A DNA stretch of 64,000 bases. It comes from Echinometra lucunter (Eukaryota; Echinodermata; Echinoidea; Camarodonta; Echinometridae). A program made the position numbers and the translations under genes. Where the stretch lies: contig CM057151.1 of the NCBI GenBank assembly GCA_029962745.1, positions 251,298 through 315,297 of the forward strand. Reading direction: 5' to 3'. The notes beneath the pieces were generated by a model. The model was given only the letters and a program-made list of their open reading frames with translations, did not search any database and was not told where the DNA came from. Shown here piece by piece: positions 10,650 through 21,957 of the stretch; the stretch's first letter is position 1; each line of letters begins with the position of its first letter.

Positions 10650-12688
10650 AGGGGCTTTCACATATCCACTCCGTGGCCCGTACGGCGAGTGAAAACAGAC
10701 ATTTTGGCCTATTTCGTACGGTGCCCGGCCGGGGCCCGTACGGCTCCCACAAGTGCCGCGAAATTTTCACTAGCCGTACGGTGCTGAGCTGGCTGCTCCC
10801 AATTCTTTCGGCGTTTTCATCTCACCGTTAAGCCGTAGAAAGCCCGTAGAAGGCCCGTAGTGATACCTTAGGGGTCCCGTGCGGGCTCCGGCCGGTGGCC
10901 GGGTGGTATTCGCATGATTTTTCCTGCTATTTTTCATGAAAAAATATTGACGGGCGCGAGGTTCCCTCACCGGTCCCTCAAGGGTTCCGGGCAATAGTTA
11001 TGTCCAACACCGGGCGCCTGCCGTAAGGGGACCGTTTGATGTAACAATTGCCACTGCGGCCCCCTCTCAGCCAGTGGCGGCACCAAGGGGGGGGGGGGGC
11101 ATGGGGGGGCATTTGCCCTCCAACTCATAAGCTTTGCCCCCCCAGAAATTTTGAGGACTGAAAAGAAAAATTATACAGTAATTTGTAAATAAGTAGATGA
11201 TGTCATAAGCATCATATTCAAGCTGTGAAGTGCTCTAAAATACCATTTTCCACTCTTCACAAAACTTCGAGTGAAAACCCAAAAAAGTGGTTATTTTTGG
11301 CTTGCTCCCTTTTAAAATTTCTTTTCTAAAATGCGATTAAAAACAAGAAAAGTAGCCATTTTTGGCTCGCTCGCTTCGCTCGCTCGACATATATCAGAAT
11401 ATCTATTCGAAAATGCGATTAAAAACAAAAAAAGTGGTTATTTTTGGCTCTCTCGCTTTTAAAATTTCTTTTCTAAAATGCGATTAAAAACAAGAAAAGT
11501 AGCCATTTTTGGCTAGCTCGCTTCGCTCGCTCGACATATTTCAGAATATTTATTCGAAAATGCGATTTAAAACAAAAAAAAAGCGGTCATTTTATGTTCA
11601 CTTGCTTTGCTCGCTCACAAAATTGATATTAAAATGTGTGTAAGAGGAAACAAATAGTCCAAAAATTCAATTATCCCCCCCCCCCACTCCTCAAGTGGAT
11701 TTACGTCAGCGACTAAAACTCGCGCTTCACGCTCGATTTTTCCATTAAAAAAATGACTGCCCCTGCCCCCCAAACATTTTCTTTTGCCCTCCATTTGCCC
11801 CCCCCCCTTAACAATCCTGGTGCCGCCACTTCTCTCAGCGGCATCGAATCCATCCGTTTGATAATACAGTGAGTGACATTGCCCCCCCCCCTCTCTCTCT
11901 CTCTCCCCTCTCTCTCTCTCTCTTTCTTTCTGCCAAAGTCAGCTTTTAGTGCTCATTACAGCACAAGTGAAATGGATAAAGGATTTTCAATTAAGGCCGA
12001 AATTATTGAGGGAAAATTTAATTGTATGGCACATCTCCCCCCCCCCCCCCCGCCCGCCTTCCCCCGAATACTGAAATTCAACCTAACAGGTGACTTTGCT
12101 GTTCAGCACCCCTGTAATAAATCGATGCTAATGGCCTGACCCTCGTCCCCTTTTGAAAGTGCTGTATATTTCAACGTATGTCACCATTTGCTAATTTTAA
12201 GTTCCCCCCCCCCCCCCCCCCACAGGTTCAGATACTCTATGTAGCCATACGTGGGGGTGGGGGAACAAAAAAAGTAGGGGGACTATTTTTTATGTTGAGA
12301 TATCCACCGAACCGACATGTTCTGATTGAATATGAATATGATTATCATATAGGCCTGTGCAAATGGTGCGACGCACGGCACCCGGCACGGCGCTAGCCGG
12401 GCGTCAACAGGACCCCGGCCGGGTCCCAACCGGGCACCTGTTCATCGGACGGAGCCCCGGTTCAAGCTTACCGTACGGCACCCGGCCGGTAACCTTACGG
12501 TTTGTTGACGGGTGCCTTGCGATTTCACTCCATCAATTTTTAACGAGCATCGACCGGGCCCCGTAGAATGTGTGACCACAAATGCCGTAGAAACGAAAGG
12601 CGTAAAGGACCCGTACGGTCTTTAAAATCCACGGGAAGCCGCTGTGTTGGAAAATCGTACAGGGCCCGGTGGATTTGTGACCTAGGCA
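10650..12688 (+). mobile_element. GC-rich Harbinger-like TIR element, copy 1 (with nested insertion)
   Basis: The element is flanked on both sides by TAA (10647-10649 and 12689-12691). Its left end is AGGGGCTTTCACATATCCAC. The right end, read inward on the minus strand, is TGCCTAGGTCACAAATCCAC, so the ends are imperfect TIRs. The GC-rich interior is packed with CCGTACGG and GCCCGGCCGG motifs. An inverted homologue lies at 20577-21957. TIRs plus a 3-bp TAA duplication suggest PIF/Harbinger; this is inference because no transposase is encoded. A hAT-like element is nested at 11072-11831. Confidence 0.85.
11072..11831. mobile_element. nested hAT-like non-autonomous element (760 bp)
   Basis: It starts CAGTGGCGGCACCA and ends TGGTGCCGCCACTT, a 14-bp TIR with one end mismatch. 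It is bounded by the exact 8-bp duplication CTCTCAGC at 11064-11071 and 11832-11839. The homologous empty site exists in Harbinger-like copy 2. The interior has internally repeated blocks of GCTCGCTTCGCTCGCTCG and TGCGATTAAAAACAA. No transposase. Confidence 0.93.
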
Positions 12689-12689
12689 T

Positions 12690-13080
12690 AAGTTAATCTT
12701 TGATCAGTAAGTGTTGCCCAGTGATTTTCAAAGTGATCAAATCCTGTCTTATCCCACAGCACATTATTTTTAAAGTTTTGTATTTTTATTTTCCAGAGAA
12801 TACACTTTTCTGTATAATCTAGTCATATTCTTGGAGAGGAAATATAAACCTTTATAGAATGATGTTGAAACTGGATGCTGGGTAATAATTTATTTTTGCA
12901 GTCTAAGGAAATACAAAGATGATTACGAACAAAAAAAAGCTGCTACCAATCTGGAACCAAGTTTGCACAATTCGTTTTGTAGGCCTTTAGATGGATTTGA
13001 GCATATTCTTCTTTGCCTCCCAAAAAGAGAGATCTAAAATTCTTCATGAGTTTTATGCAGGGGCCACAGAAACAGGACTG
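12690..13080. other. intergenic, nothing recognised
   Basis: AT-rich, no gene supported. A C-run of about 20 follows at 13091. Confidence 0.35.
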
Positions 13081-13185
13081 GGGGGCTGTAGCCCCCCCCC
13101 CCCCCCCCCCAGTTTCAGCTATAAAAAAAAACATATTGATTGTAAAACTTAATATCTAAATTATCATTCCCTAGGCTTTTAACAC

Positions 13186-13545
13186 CATAAAACCCAAGGG
13201 CTTAGGGGCTCCCCTGAACCCCTGGCAGGGTTCCTCAACCCCTATTATGCATAAAACCCAAGGGCTTCAGGGGCTCCCCTGAACCCCTGACAGGGTTCCT
13301 CAACCCCTGTTATGCATAAAACCCAAGGGCTTCAGGGGCTCCCCTGAACCCCTTGCAGGGTTCCGCAACCCCTGTTACACATAAAACCCAAGGGCTTCAG
13401 GGGCTCCCCTGAACCCCTGACAGGAATCCGCAACCCCTGTTATGAATGAAACCCAAGGGCTTCAGGGGCTCCCCTGAACCCCTGGCAGGGTTCCGCAACC
13501 CCTGTTATGCCCCTGGCACGGTTCCGCAACCCGTGTTATGCATAA
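13186..13545 (+). repeat. 65-bp tandem repeat, about 5.5 copies
   Basis: Unit landmarks are ACCCAAGGGCTTCAGGGGCT, CCCTGAACCCCTGRCAGG and CAACCCCTGTTATGCAT. The unit itself contains the inverted pair AGGGGCTCCCCT. Variants show point changes and one truncated terminal copy. Confidence 0.93.
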
Positions 13546-13869
13546 AACGTTCTTTGGAGAGGCAAATAATTATTTGATAAAACATTGCACAAGTATCTAT
13601 TGATAATCTATGGCAGGGGCGGCGCTAGATATAGTTTTTGTATTGTTTTATACAGGGACAGACTATATTCGCAAAAATCACCGTGGTATATCCTTCTTCA
13701 TTTAATGTACTCTTTACCTCTGCCTCTCTCCTTTTCCCAGCCTTCCCCATCAGTCTATCCCCACTCTCTATTCTCGACCTCAGTATTTTCCTTCTTGCTA
13801 TTACGTCTTGCAGAAGAAAAAAAAATTTAGTAATTTTTTGCATGGTGTTCAACTTTTTATTTGTAATTG

Positions 13870-14130
13870 CCCTGGTTAACATGTTTTAATCGCACTTATA
13901 ATCTACTTTCCTTGCTAGTCATTTTACAGCATTATCTTTAAGTCTGTAAATTTATGTGGTAATACCTTGATGTGGTAGAAGTCATCATGTATTGTTGTTT
14001 TAATCATGCAGAACCCTCATTGAAAACAGTTTTTAACTGAAGAGGCAACCCTGTTTAAATGAAATTGTAAAATAAACAAACAAATGAATAAATAAATAAA
14101 TAAATAAATAAATAAATACTTAAATAAGTA
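13870..14130 (+). mobile_element. LINE-like 3' end with (AAAT)n tail
   Basis: A sequence ending AACTGAAGAGGCAACCCTG, a poly(A)-signal-like AATAAA, and then a tetranucleotide AAAT run. This is the usual shape of a CR1/Jockey-type LINE tail. No coding part is left. Confidence 0.4.
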
Positions 14131-14830
14131 TTATCATTATTACTACTTTTACGTTTTCATATGATATCAAGGATTGGAAAATGCCCCTTTTTGCGAATGA
14201 TAGAACACGTTATAGTAAAGAGGCACAATTAAACTGGAAAACTGGCACTTCATAGCACTGAAAAGTAGTGCGATACGAACATGACGAAAGGGGGACATAC
14301 TGTTAAATCTGGACAATATCCTCCTCCGAACCCGACTTCCAGTGGAAGTTACAAGAGGAATTGTTAGCAAGAAAGTTGCCCGATTCGAGTTCAAATTTTA
14401 GGTGTTTAGATCTTCAAAGGATCACAATTTGTAAAAGAAAAGTAAAAAATGTAAAAAGGTTTCAAATTTAGGTGTTTAGATCTTTAAAGGATCACAATCT
14501 GTAAAAGAAAAGTGAGAAATGTGAAAAAGGTACTAATCAGAATCTTTCAGAGAGGGAACACTTATCTTAAGGGAAAAAGGAGAAATTATCAGAGTTGAAA
14601 GCATCATTTAATTGTATATTTAAAAATTAGAGCAGCCATACCTCCTGCTCCTGCATGCGCTCCCCCCCCCCCCCCCCCCCCCCCCAGCGCCTGCTCTGAT
14701 TGGATGAAAATGAGTGAGATTATCTGCTGCGCAGTTATCTAAGCTTTGCGATCAGTGGCTACATAGGATAAGAGGTTACATACGACCGCACCCAGATAAG
14801 ATCGAGGGCTGATACAAAATATCAACTTGA
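14130..14830. other. region upstream of the GPCR
   Basis: Contains a short direct duplication (GGTGTTTAGATCTTYAAAGGA at 14400 and 14470) and a C homopolymer of about 25 bases at 14661-14685. The GPCR promoter may lie here or just after, but no TATA or initiator could be assigned. Confidence 0.4.
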
Positions 14831-14847
14831 CTTCAACGACTGACAAG
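14800..14847 (+). other. possible 5' UTR exon of the GPCR gene (3' boundary)
   Basis: GACAAG then GTAAGTATT at 14847/14848 is a near-consensus 5' splice site. It could pair with the polypyrimidine-CAG acceptor at 15699. The transcription start is unknown, so the left limit is arbitrary. Confidence 0.35.
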
Positions 14848-15698
14848 GTAAGTATTGTGCTCTGATTACTATTATGATAACAATTGTAGCTGAAACTGCA
14901 TCATTGATAATTCATTTTATATAATAACAATTATATTAATATCATTCATTCAGACATGGAATTGTGACAGTATAGTATACAGGTAAACATCCTACGGCTG
15001 TTTACGAGTATGCAGATTTTAGGGGAGGTTGTATGTGAAGGCAAAATAATTATAAGGCATTCTAAAATACTGGAGACGAAGCAGATGAAAATGACCAGTA
15101 ATTTCCAGTTCATGTCGCACAATAGTCCAGCTGACTCAAATCCAAACTCTACGATGATGTTGGTGGTGATTATGATGTCATGTGAATAGCTTTGTCTTTA
15201 TGTCATCTTCATCATGAGCATAACAATAAGCCTTGGTGCCTTATTATTACAATCAAGCAAAGCAAGCGAGCTATTTTCCCTTTCCTCTTTGTTTGTTTGT
15301 GTTTGTTTGTTTTTTGTTTATGATAAACAAATTGAAGTAAACCAGCAAAACCGCCATTTCATACATGCCTGAACGGAAATTTGTGTTGAAAACGTATAAG
15401 GGGATGCACCTAAAAGATCCATGACATACTCAATTCTTGTATTTTTTTGCAGAGGTGATATTTTCATGCCATTAATAATGTTTCTCTTCTGCTTTTCCTA
15501 GACAGTGTCTTCTCCATTTTCTTATAGGAGGGTCCTTTTCAGGTCCCCGAGTACGCCAAGTTGTGAAACTTCCACCAACCCGTTGCTTAGTGTTTCTGTT
15601 TCCATGCCAATCCACTTGCTAAAAAGGTTAGATTGTACTTAGCTGAAAGTCCCTAAAACTAAGAATTACTCTTTCGAATACTTTTCTTTCTCGTTTCA

Positions 15699-15756
15699 GA
15701 ACTATAGGTGATGGACTGGCATTTCATTCCTGCCACATCTCTATCCATTCATCACT
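15699..15756 (+). promoter_or_regulatory. 5' leader with acceptor and overlapping upstream ORF
   Basis: CTTTCTTTCTCGTTTCAG ends at 15699, a strong 3' splice site. An ATG at 15711 opens a 20-codon ORF that stops at 15771-15773 and overlaps the receptor start (15757) in another frame. An overlapping upstream ORF normally represses translation of the main frame. Confidence 0.5.
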
Positions 15757-17049
15757 ATGTCATCAGCGGATAGTCCACACATGATGGTCGAAGTAACCAA
15801 CACAGAAGAGACTGACACGCTAGATAGTCGTGATACTCGCTTTGAGATGATCATTCGTAACACATCCACTGTTTATTATATCATATTAATCATCTTTGGA
15901 GCTGTGGGAAATGGTCTAGTTATTTTTACCTATCATACCCGCGCTAAACTTCGTGTTGTGTCATGTAACTTCTTCCTGGTTCAAATGTCTCAAGTTAACC
16001 TCATTGTCGTATGTCTCATAGATCCTATGATCTTATACAGTGTGTACACTGAAAGACGATCGACAAATAATCTCTGCAAAATCTGGATTGTCATCATGGA
16101 AGTGTGTGCTGGAGTTACAGCTTTCTATATTATTGCTATCGCCGTTAATAGATACTTTCTCATAGTGCATCCAAGACTCTTTAGACGACTGTGCACACCC
16201 AAGAGAATTAAAATTATTATGCTGTTTCTATGGTTGTTCATATTCTCTATCGCGGCATTCGTTACTATTAAACTTGGAGTTAAAAGAGATCGCGTCACTC
16301 AAAGGTGTATGCTAGACAACAGCACGGCACTTAGTCGATTTTATAATAATTTCATCCTTTACTGCTTCTTTATGCCTTTAATGATTGTTGTTCCGTTTGC
16401 ACATGCGCTAACACTGAGCGCCATTCGAGAGAGCAGACGACGAGTAAGAAGCCAAATATCTATCCAAAACATAAGTTTAAGCAACATCCCAAGAGTAGAT
16501 GGCGCCAAAACTCAATGCCATGCACCTGTGCGCCCGAAGACAACTTCTCACAAAGTTACAGGGTCTGGAGATAAGCTGCTCGTAGAAATAGAAAATGCAT
16601 CAAGTTCCACAGTAAAATCTCCTTTCCCTAATATAAGTCCAACTGTCAGAAGAGAAGCAACAAGAAACACTGATTTGGCTAAACGCTCGTCGCATGATAC
16701 AGGAGATAATCGTGTCACATTAAACACACATGAGTTACCACAAAATATGAGTCCATCTACCTACAAGCCATCAAGAGAACCAGTTAATAGGAGCACCAAG
16801 AAGCGGGAATTGCCATTGATTCGTATGATGTCACTCCTATACATTGTACTGTGTTTGTCTTGGGTCCCTTGGTGGATGAAGAATATCATTGATGACAACA
16901 AACAGAATGACATTACAACATTCATGTATACCCTCGCATGGCTTAATCCAATTTATTATTCTTTCAGCCCTTTCATTTACGCACTAAGTAACAGAAATTT
17001 TCGAGTCGCATATGGGGATGTGTTTCGAAGCGCTGTATGTAAAACATAA
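15757..17049 (+). CDS. class A (rhodopsin-like) G-protein-coupled receptor, orphan
   Basis: A 430-residue seven-pass receptor encoded without introns. TM1 is at about 38-60 with the GN signature (Asn52). TM2 is at 71-95. TM3 is at 107-129 with Cys107 and NRY at 131-133. TM4 is at 152-172. Cys184 in loop 2 probably disulfide-bonds to Cys107. TM5 is at 196-222. TM6 is at 355-378 with SWVP at 368-371. TM7 is at 387-410 with SPFIY at 404-408. The third intracellular loop is long (about 130 residues, basic and Ser/Thr-rich). N35 (NTS) is a glycosylation candidate. Odd points: the near-universal TM2 Asp is Asn81, DRY is NRY, and NPxxY is SPxxY. Ligand and subfamily are unknown; lineage-specific expansion is likely (inference). 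The start is chosen as the first ATG giving a normal N-terminus. The gene lies between two inverted copies of a transposon. Confidence 0.95.
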   Translation: MSSADSPHMMVEVTNTEETDTLDSRDTRFEMIIRNTSTVYYIILIIFGAVGNGLVIFTYHTRAKLRVVSCNFFLVQMSQVNLIVVCLIDPMILYSVYTERRSTNNLCKIWIVIMEVCAGVTAFYIIAIAVNRYFLIVHPRLFRRLCTPKRIKIIMLFLWLFIFSIAAFVTIKLGVKRDRVTQRCMLDNSTALSRFYNNFILYCFFMPLMIVVPFAHALTLSAIRESRRRVRSQISIQNISLSNIPRVDGAKTQCHAPVRPKTTSHKVTGSGDKLLVEIENASSSTVKSPFPNISPTVRREATRNTDLAKRSSHDTGDNRVTLNTHELPQNMSPSTYKPSREPVNRSTKKRELPLIRMMSLLYIVLCLSWVPWWMKNIIDDNKQNDITTFMYTLAWLNPIYYSFSPFIYALSNRNFRVAYGDVFRSAVCKT

Positions 17050-17372
17050 CTGAAAACCTTTGCATATATATCGAGCATAATGATAATGATAAGAATTTAT
17101 TCATTCATTATCTTATTTATCTATTTATCTATTTATTAATTTATTTATTCATTTATTCTTTCATTCATTTAATTGGTCACTAACTTTTGTTTTGTTAAAA
17201 AATGCATATGTTCCCATTCAGAGCCACAGAGGGCCCACAATACAAGGGAGCCTTGCTGTAAAACAAAACTGTTTAAACACAAAAATTATGATATGCAAAT
17301 TATAACAACATTACTTTTAACAGAACAAAAGAAGTAAAACAAATATAACATGAAATCATAATACAATGATAA

Positions 17373-17375
<3 letters not shown>
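17050..17375 (+). other. GPCR 3' flank
   Basis: Follows the receptor stop and is probably 3' UTR in its first part. It contains TTATTTATTCATTT-type AT-rich repeats near 17110-17165. No clear poly(A) signal could be chosen. Confidence 0.35.

Positions 17376-17377
<2 letters not shown>

Positions 17378-17444
<67 letters not shown>
17378..17444 (+). repeat. (CA)n(TA)n microsatellite
   Basis: About 32 bases of CA followed by about 34 bases of TA. Confidence 0.97.
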
Positions 17445-17449
<5 letters not shown>

Positions 17450-17451
<2 letters not shown>

Positions 17452-18515
17452 AAACGGAACTCAAAAACAAAACAGAAAAAATGATACATATAATACATAC
17501 AATATATTTTTAAAGTTCATAGAATAGGTGAACTTCTCATTCAGTGAGATGATTACAACATTAAAATAAATCAGGAGATGGCCTGGTATTACCTATAAAA
17601 CGTTCTTTTTTTAAATTTGGAGATAAAAGAATGTTAGAATGTTGTTGCAATGTATAGAAAGAGCGGTGCTTGTTTTCAGTTTTGGGTCTAGGAAGGAAAG
17701 TTTGGTTTAACATGACGGGTTGGGTATTACTTATGGGTAGATGTCATAGTGTTGCGGAATTCGAGTCTACTGAGGTATTGAGGGAAACTTGATAATTTAT
17801 AAACTTAAACAAAATTCTAGAAGTTCAATCTTGTTTCAACGGATAGCCACTGAATAGTACCTAGCAACCTTAATGTTTGAGTATAGTAATCATCATTTAG
17901 GCATGCGTATTTATTTTGACATCTTTGAAGTTTTATTTCAATAAAAACAACATCATAAGTTTGAAAGCAAAATGAAGATTAACCCTTACTTTTAATATTA
18001 GCAGGGAAAAGATAGAATTTACACCAAAAAATCAGACACATAAAAGGACAGTTCTTACTTATCGAAATTCGCCAATCTGATAATATGATCACCGGTAAGG
18101 GGTCCGCCCACTTGACTGAAGGCCCGCGAGACCGAAGGCCCGCGAGGCCGACTTTTCTCGTATCGTATTTTCCTTCATCACAAATAATGCGCTATCGGTA
18201 TATGAAATAATTATGTCTCCTTTAGCATGTTTAGTCCTCGTTGCCCCTTAATAATTATCAAACTTCCTTCTGGCACTGGAATTGGTCAGAGCGGTGTGAT
18301 AAATAGTTCATCATGTTGAAATAATGCAGGGCGAAATCAACCAAATTTCTATGACTTTTTATATATTATGTATAGCAGTAAAAATGTCTGGGGAAATTCA
18401 AGCAAATCATAATTTGCCCAATATTATCAAGATATACTGGTATAATGTACGAATTCAGACTAATGTTTCAATGCCCAGTTATGCATGTTTTATACTCCAC
18501 TTTAGTATATGACTG
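17450..18515. other. intergenic, nothing recognised
   Basis: AT-rich. A small GC-rich patch with the direct repeat GAAGGCCCGCGAG occurs near 18118-18150. No gene. Confidence 0.35.
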
Positions 18516-18908
18516 CACTGGCGTAAATCCCGGGGGGGATGGGGGGGATATATCCCCCCCACTTTTTGGAGAGGGGGGGATGGCGTGTACAAATATCCCC
18601 CCCCCCCCCACTTTTTAAGAAAGAAAATATATTTTGATTAATCCGTTAGTAAAATCTTTGAATATCTGTCATAAACAACCATCATATTTTAGAATTTCTA
18701 TTTGAAAATGTGATTGAAAACCAAAAAAGTGGTTATTTTTGGCTCGCTCGCTTCGCTCGCTCGCAAAATAAGTATTAAAATGTGTGTAGGGGGGTCTGTG
18801 GGGGTCAGTGAGGGTGTGTGCTTATACTTAAGTGTGGGATCGACAGAAAAAAAATCGTCAAAAAAGTCAATCATCCCCCCCACTCCTCAGAGTGGATTTA
18901 CGCCGGTG
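18516..18908. mobile_element. hAT-like MITE (393 bp) with exact 8-bp TSD
   Basis: It starts CACTGGCGTAAATCC and ends GGATTTACGCCGGTG. It is bounded by TATGACTG at 18508-18515 and 18909-18916. The interior shares AAAAAGTGGTTATTTTTGGC and the GCTCGCTTCGCTCGCTCG block with the nested element at 11072-11831, so they are related families. Confidence 0.93.
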
Positions 18909-18919
18909 TATGACTGTAT

Positions 18920-19393
18920 CTAGTATGGTATTCTTGTCTTGGGTATAATTCGTCGAAACTCCAACTGCACAAAATTGTCATGATTGTAGTGATTCTAAAA
19001 ACAGATATCATCTTTAACGCACATAAAATTGGCCGCATATAATTAGCCCCCTCTAATTATTGTTTGAAAAACGTATATTCTGAAAGTTCAAGATATTTTT
19101 AGTTTACAGATGGATTTCCTTATAATTATGTTTCACATGTAAGCAAACGATTTGCCCAAGGCACTATAATCTGTGTTTACATAAAAGCAATCAATTGCAT
19201 AATCACCTTCCAATAATCAGAACACGTTTTGCTTACAATATTTTTGTCTAATTAGGTCCCCAATACTTAACTCTAGATCCCGAAAGAAAAAGAACTTTAA
19301 TTAAGTGTATTTGTATTTACAAGAAAATTAAAGTTGAATATTTTTTTGATATCCGATGAGATCATTAGTTGCAGTCAACAATACTCGGCTAAT
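18920..19393. other. intergenic, nothing recognised
   Basis: AT-rich, no gene supported. Confidence 0.35.
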
Positions 19394-19395
19394 AG

Positions 19396-19695
19396 AGGTG
19401 TTGTGGTCCAGTGGATAAGTCTCCGGACTTTGAACCACAAGGTACGGGGTTCGAATCCCTGCCGCAGCACTAATGTCCTTTGGCAAGACATTAATCTACA
19501 TTTGCACACTCGACCCAGGTGAGGTAAATGGATACCATGGCAGGAATCAATAAAATTCCTTGAAATGCTTGTGCGCTGTATAAGACTGTTGGGCTATAGC
19601 CAGGGTAATAATATCCAAAGTCCTTTGGAAGCGCATAGAGACGTTAGATAATAACGTGATATGCGCTATACAAGAACGGAATATTAATATTATTA
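19396..19695 (+). mobile_element. tRNA-derived SINE, copy 1 (head A, tail X)
   Basis: The head has an RNA polymerase III A-box-like TGGTCCAGTGGAT and a B-box GGTTCGAATCC. A body with CGACCCAGGTGAGGTAAATG follows, then a tail with GGAAGCGCATAGAGACGTTA and GATATGCGCTATACAAGAAC, ending in an ATT-rich run. TAATAG on both sides may be the target duplication. It is not a functional tRNA gene: the acceptor stem does not close. Confidence 0.85.
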
Positions 19696-19699
19696 ATAG

Positions 19700-20573
19700 T
19701 TACAACTCATTTTATATCATGCATTTGATTCATATCCTTTCTTCAATGTGCACATGTATGGTAATAAGCATTGTTATATTTATTAAGTGCTGCATTCTAT
19801 ATGATCATGATAGAAGTTTTAATTTGTACCGTTGAAATACCAGTTGCAGATTCCTCACAACTATTATGTCCGTTCTTTTTTGTTTTGTTTAGTATCTGAG
19901 TAACCCCGTTCTTGTCGCAATTTAGTTTTCTGTCTGGTAAAGTTTGTTCTATTTTCCCTTTTCCATTTCTCTCTCTTCATACCCCTTTCCCGTTCTCTAC
20001 TTCCTCCCCAAGTTACTGATTTTCACTTCCTGTCTGAAACTATTTATTTACATGGCCTATCCACAACAAGCCCTGCTTCACTATTAGCCCCATGCACTAT
20101 TATTACTTTCTTTGTATTTGTTTTGGTATGTATTTGCTTAACAATTGATATAATATTTCACATGCAGATATAGACTGTGTATGATTGATTCCTGTGGAAA
20201 AAAATAAAATTGATATTAAAATGACACTACTTCTGTTGATGAGATGATTAGTTTCTGATTTCACCGTGCCTTTACCAACGGTATATTCTGCGTTATTGGA
20301 GACATTGGATGATTGCTGATGAAATTCAATGGTTCTCTAACTTGATTTTCAGTCAATTCATAAAAAATTTTAATTTAGACACCCTCCCGGCAAATAAACA
20401 TATTTGTATATCGCGAAACTCAATTTCATTTACAATTTGCTCATAATTAAATTTGTAAATTTTCTAAACTTAATATTCCAAGTTCACTGCTTTCCAATGG
20501 ATTTCTCTACACGATAATTTAGATCTACACATGTTTATTTCTTAGGTCTGGAAAAGTGCTACCTCTATCATCC
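19700..20573. other. intergenic, possible LINE tail
   Basis: Bases about 19880-20220 are T-rich and end AAAAAAATAAAATTGATATT, LINE-tail-like. Otherwise nothing is recognised. Confidence 0.3.
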
Positions 20574-20576
20574 TAA

Positions 20577-21957
20577 ATGCCTAGGTCACAAATCCCCCGG
20601 GCCCCGTACGATTTTCACAACCCGGCGGTTTGCCGTGGATTTTAGAGACCGTACGCGTCCTTTACGATTTTCATTTCCACGGCGTTTGTGGTCCCATATT
20701 CTACGGGGCCCGGTTGATGCTCGGTGAAAATTGGTGGAGTGTAATCGCAAGGCGCCAGTCAACAAACCGTAAGGGTACCGACCGGGTGCCGTACGGTAAG
20801 CTTCCAGGCTCCGTCCGATGAACAGGTGCCCGGCTGGGGCCCGGCCGGGGTCCTTATGGCGCCCGGTCAGCGTCCGCCGGGTGCCGTGCGTTGCACTGTT
20901 TGCGTATATGATTATATTTGATAATTTTGCTTGTACGAAAGAAGCTTTTTATTTATTGCACAAAAACAGACAATAGTAGCTGCATAGTACATGATTTGTC
21001 AAAGTGCAACATTGACAGATTCCCTTCTACTGTTCATTTGCCCTCTTTTTTTTTTCTTTTTTTTTTACTTTGACTATAGTCCCCCCCCTGCCTATTCTTG
21101 TCCCCCCCCCCCCCCCCACGTATGGCTACATAGAGTATCTGAACCTGTAGGAGGGGGGGGGGGATTAAGGGAGCAATACTTAATATGAAAAAAATGGTGA
21201 CATATACAACATTTTTCAAAAGGGGACGAGGGCCAGGCCACTGGGAACGATTTTTCACAGGGGTGCTGAACCACAGAGTCGCCTGTTAGGTTGCATTTCA
21301 ATATTCGGGGGAGGGGGGGGGGGGGGGAAATGTGCCATACAATTAAGTTTTCCGGCCTTAAAAATCCTTTATCCAGTTCACTTGTACTGTAATGAGCACT
21401 AAAAGCTGCCTTTGGCAGAGAGAGAGAGAAAGAGAGAAATCGAGGGCAATGTCACTACTGTATTTATATCAAACGGGTTGGATTCGATGCCGCCGTGAGG
21501 GGGCCACACTGGCAATTAATACATCAAACGGTCCTCGTACGGCAGGCGCCCGGTGTTGCGCCCAGGACCCTTAATTGAGGGGCCAGTGAGAGGACCGCAG
21601 GATACCCGTGCGGCAGGCTTGAGCACCGCAAGGCGCCCGTCAATATTTTTTCAAGAGAAAAAGGAAGAAAAATCGTGCGGAGCCCTCCCGGCCACCGGCG
21701 GGAGCCCGCACGGGACCCTTAAGGTGCTACCACGGGCCTTCGACGGGCTTTCTACGGCTTAATGGTGAGATGAAAACGCCGGGAGAATAATTGGGAGCAG
21801 CCAACTCAGCACCGCGGCGCCCGTACGGCTAGTGAATAAAATTATGTCTCGGTACTCGTGGGAGCCGTAAGGGCGCCGGCCGGGCACCGAACTACATTGG
21901 TCAAAATGTCTGTTTTTACTCGCCGTACGTGCCCCGGAGTGATATGTGACACAGGCT
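20577..21957 (-). mobile_element. GC-rich Harbinger-like TIR element, copy 2 (inverted)
   Basis: Flanked by TAA at 20574-20576 and 21958-21960. The left end is ATGCCTAGGTCACAAATCCC; the right end read on the minus strand is AGCCTGTGTCACATATCACT. The interior is collinear with copy 1 on the opposite strand, but the hAT-like insertion is absent. It carries long C and G runs near 21080-21120 and 21150-21325. No transposase ORF. Confidence 0.88.

Noticed and set aside
10351..10994. Minus-strand ORFs in GC-rich DNA
   Set aside because: They lie partly in the Harbinger-like element and a CA/CT microsatellite; no domain or codon signal.
19396..19470. tRNA gene
   Set aside because: A and B boxes are present but the cloverleaf acceptor stem does not close, and a SINE body and tail follow. 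Same for 45474 and 56995.
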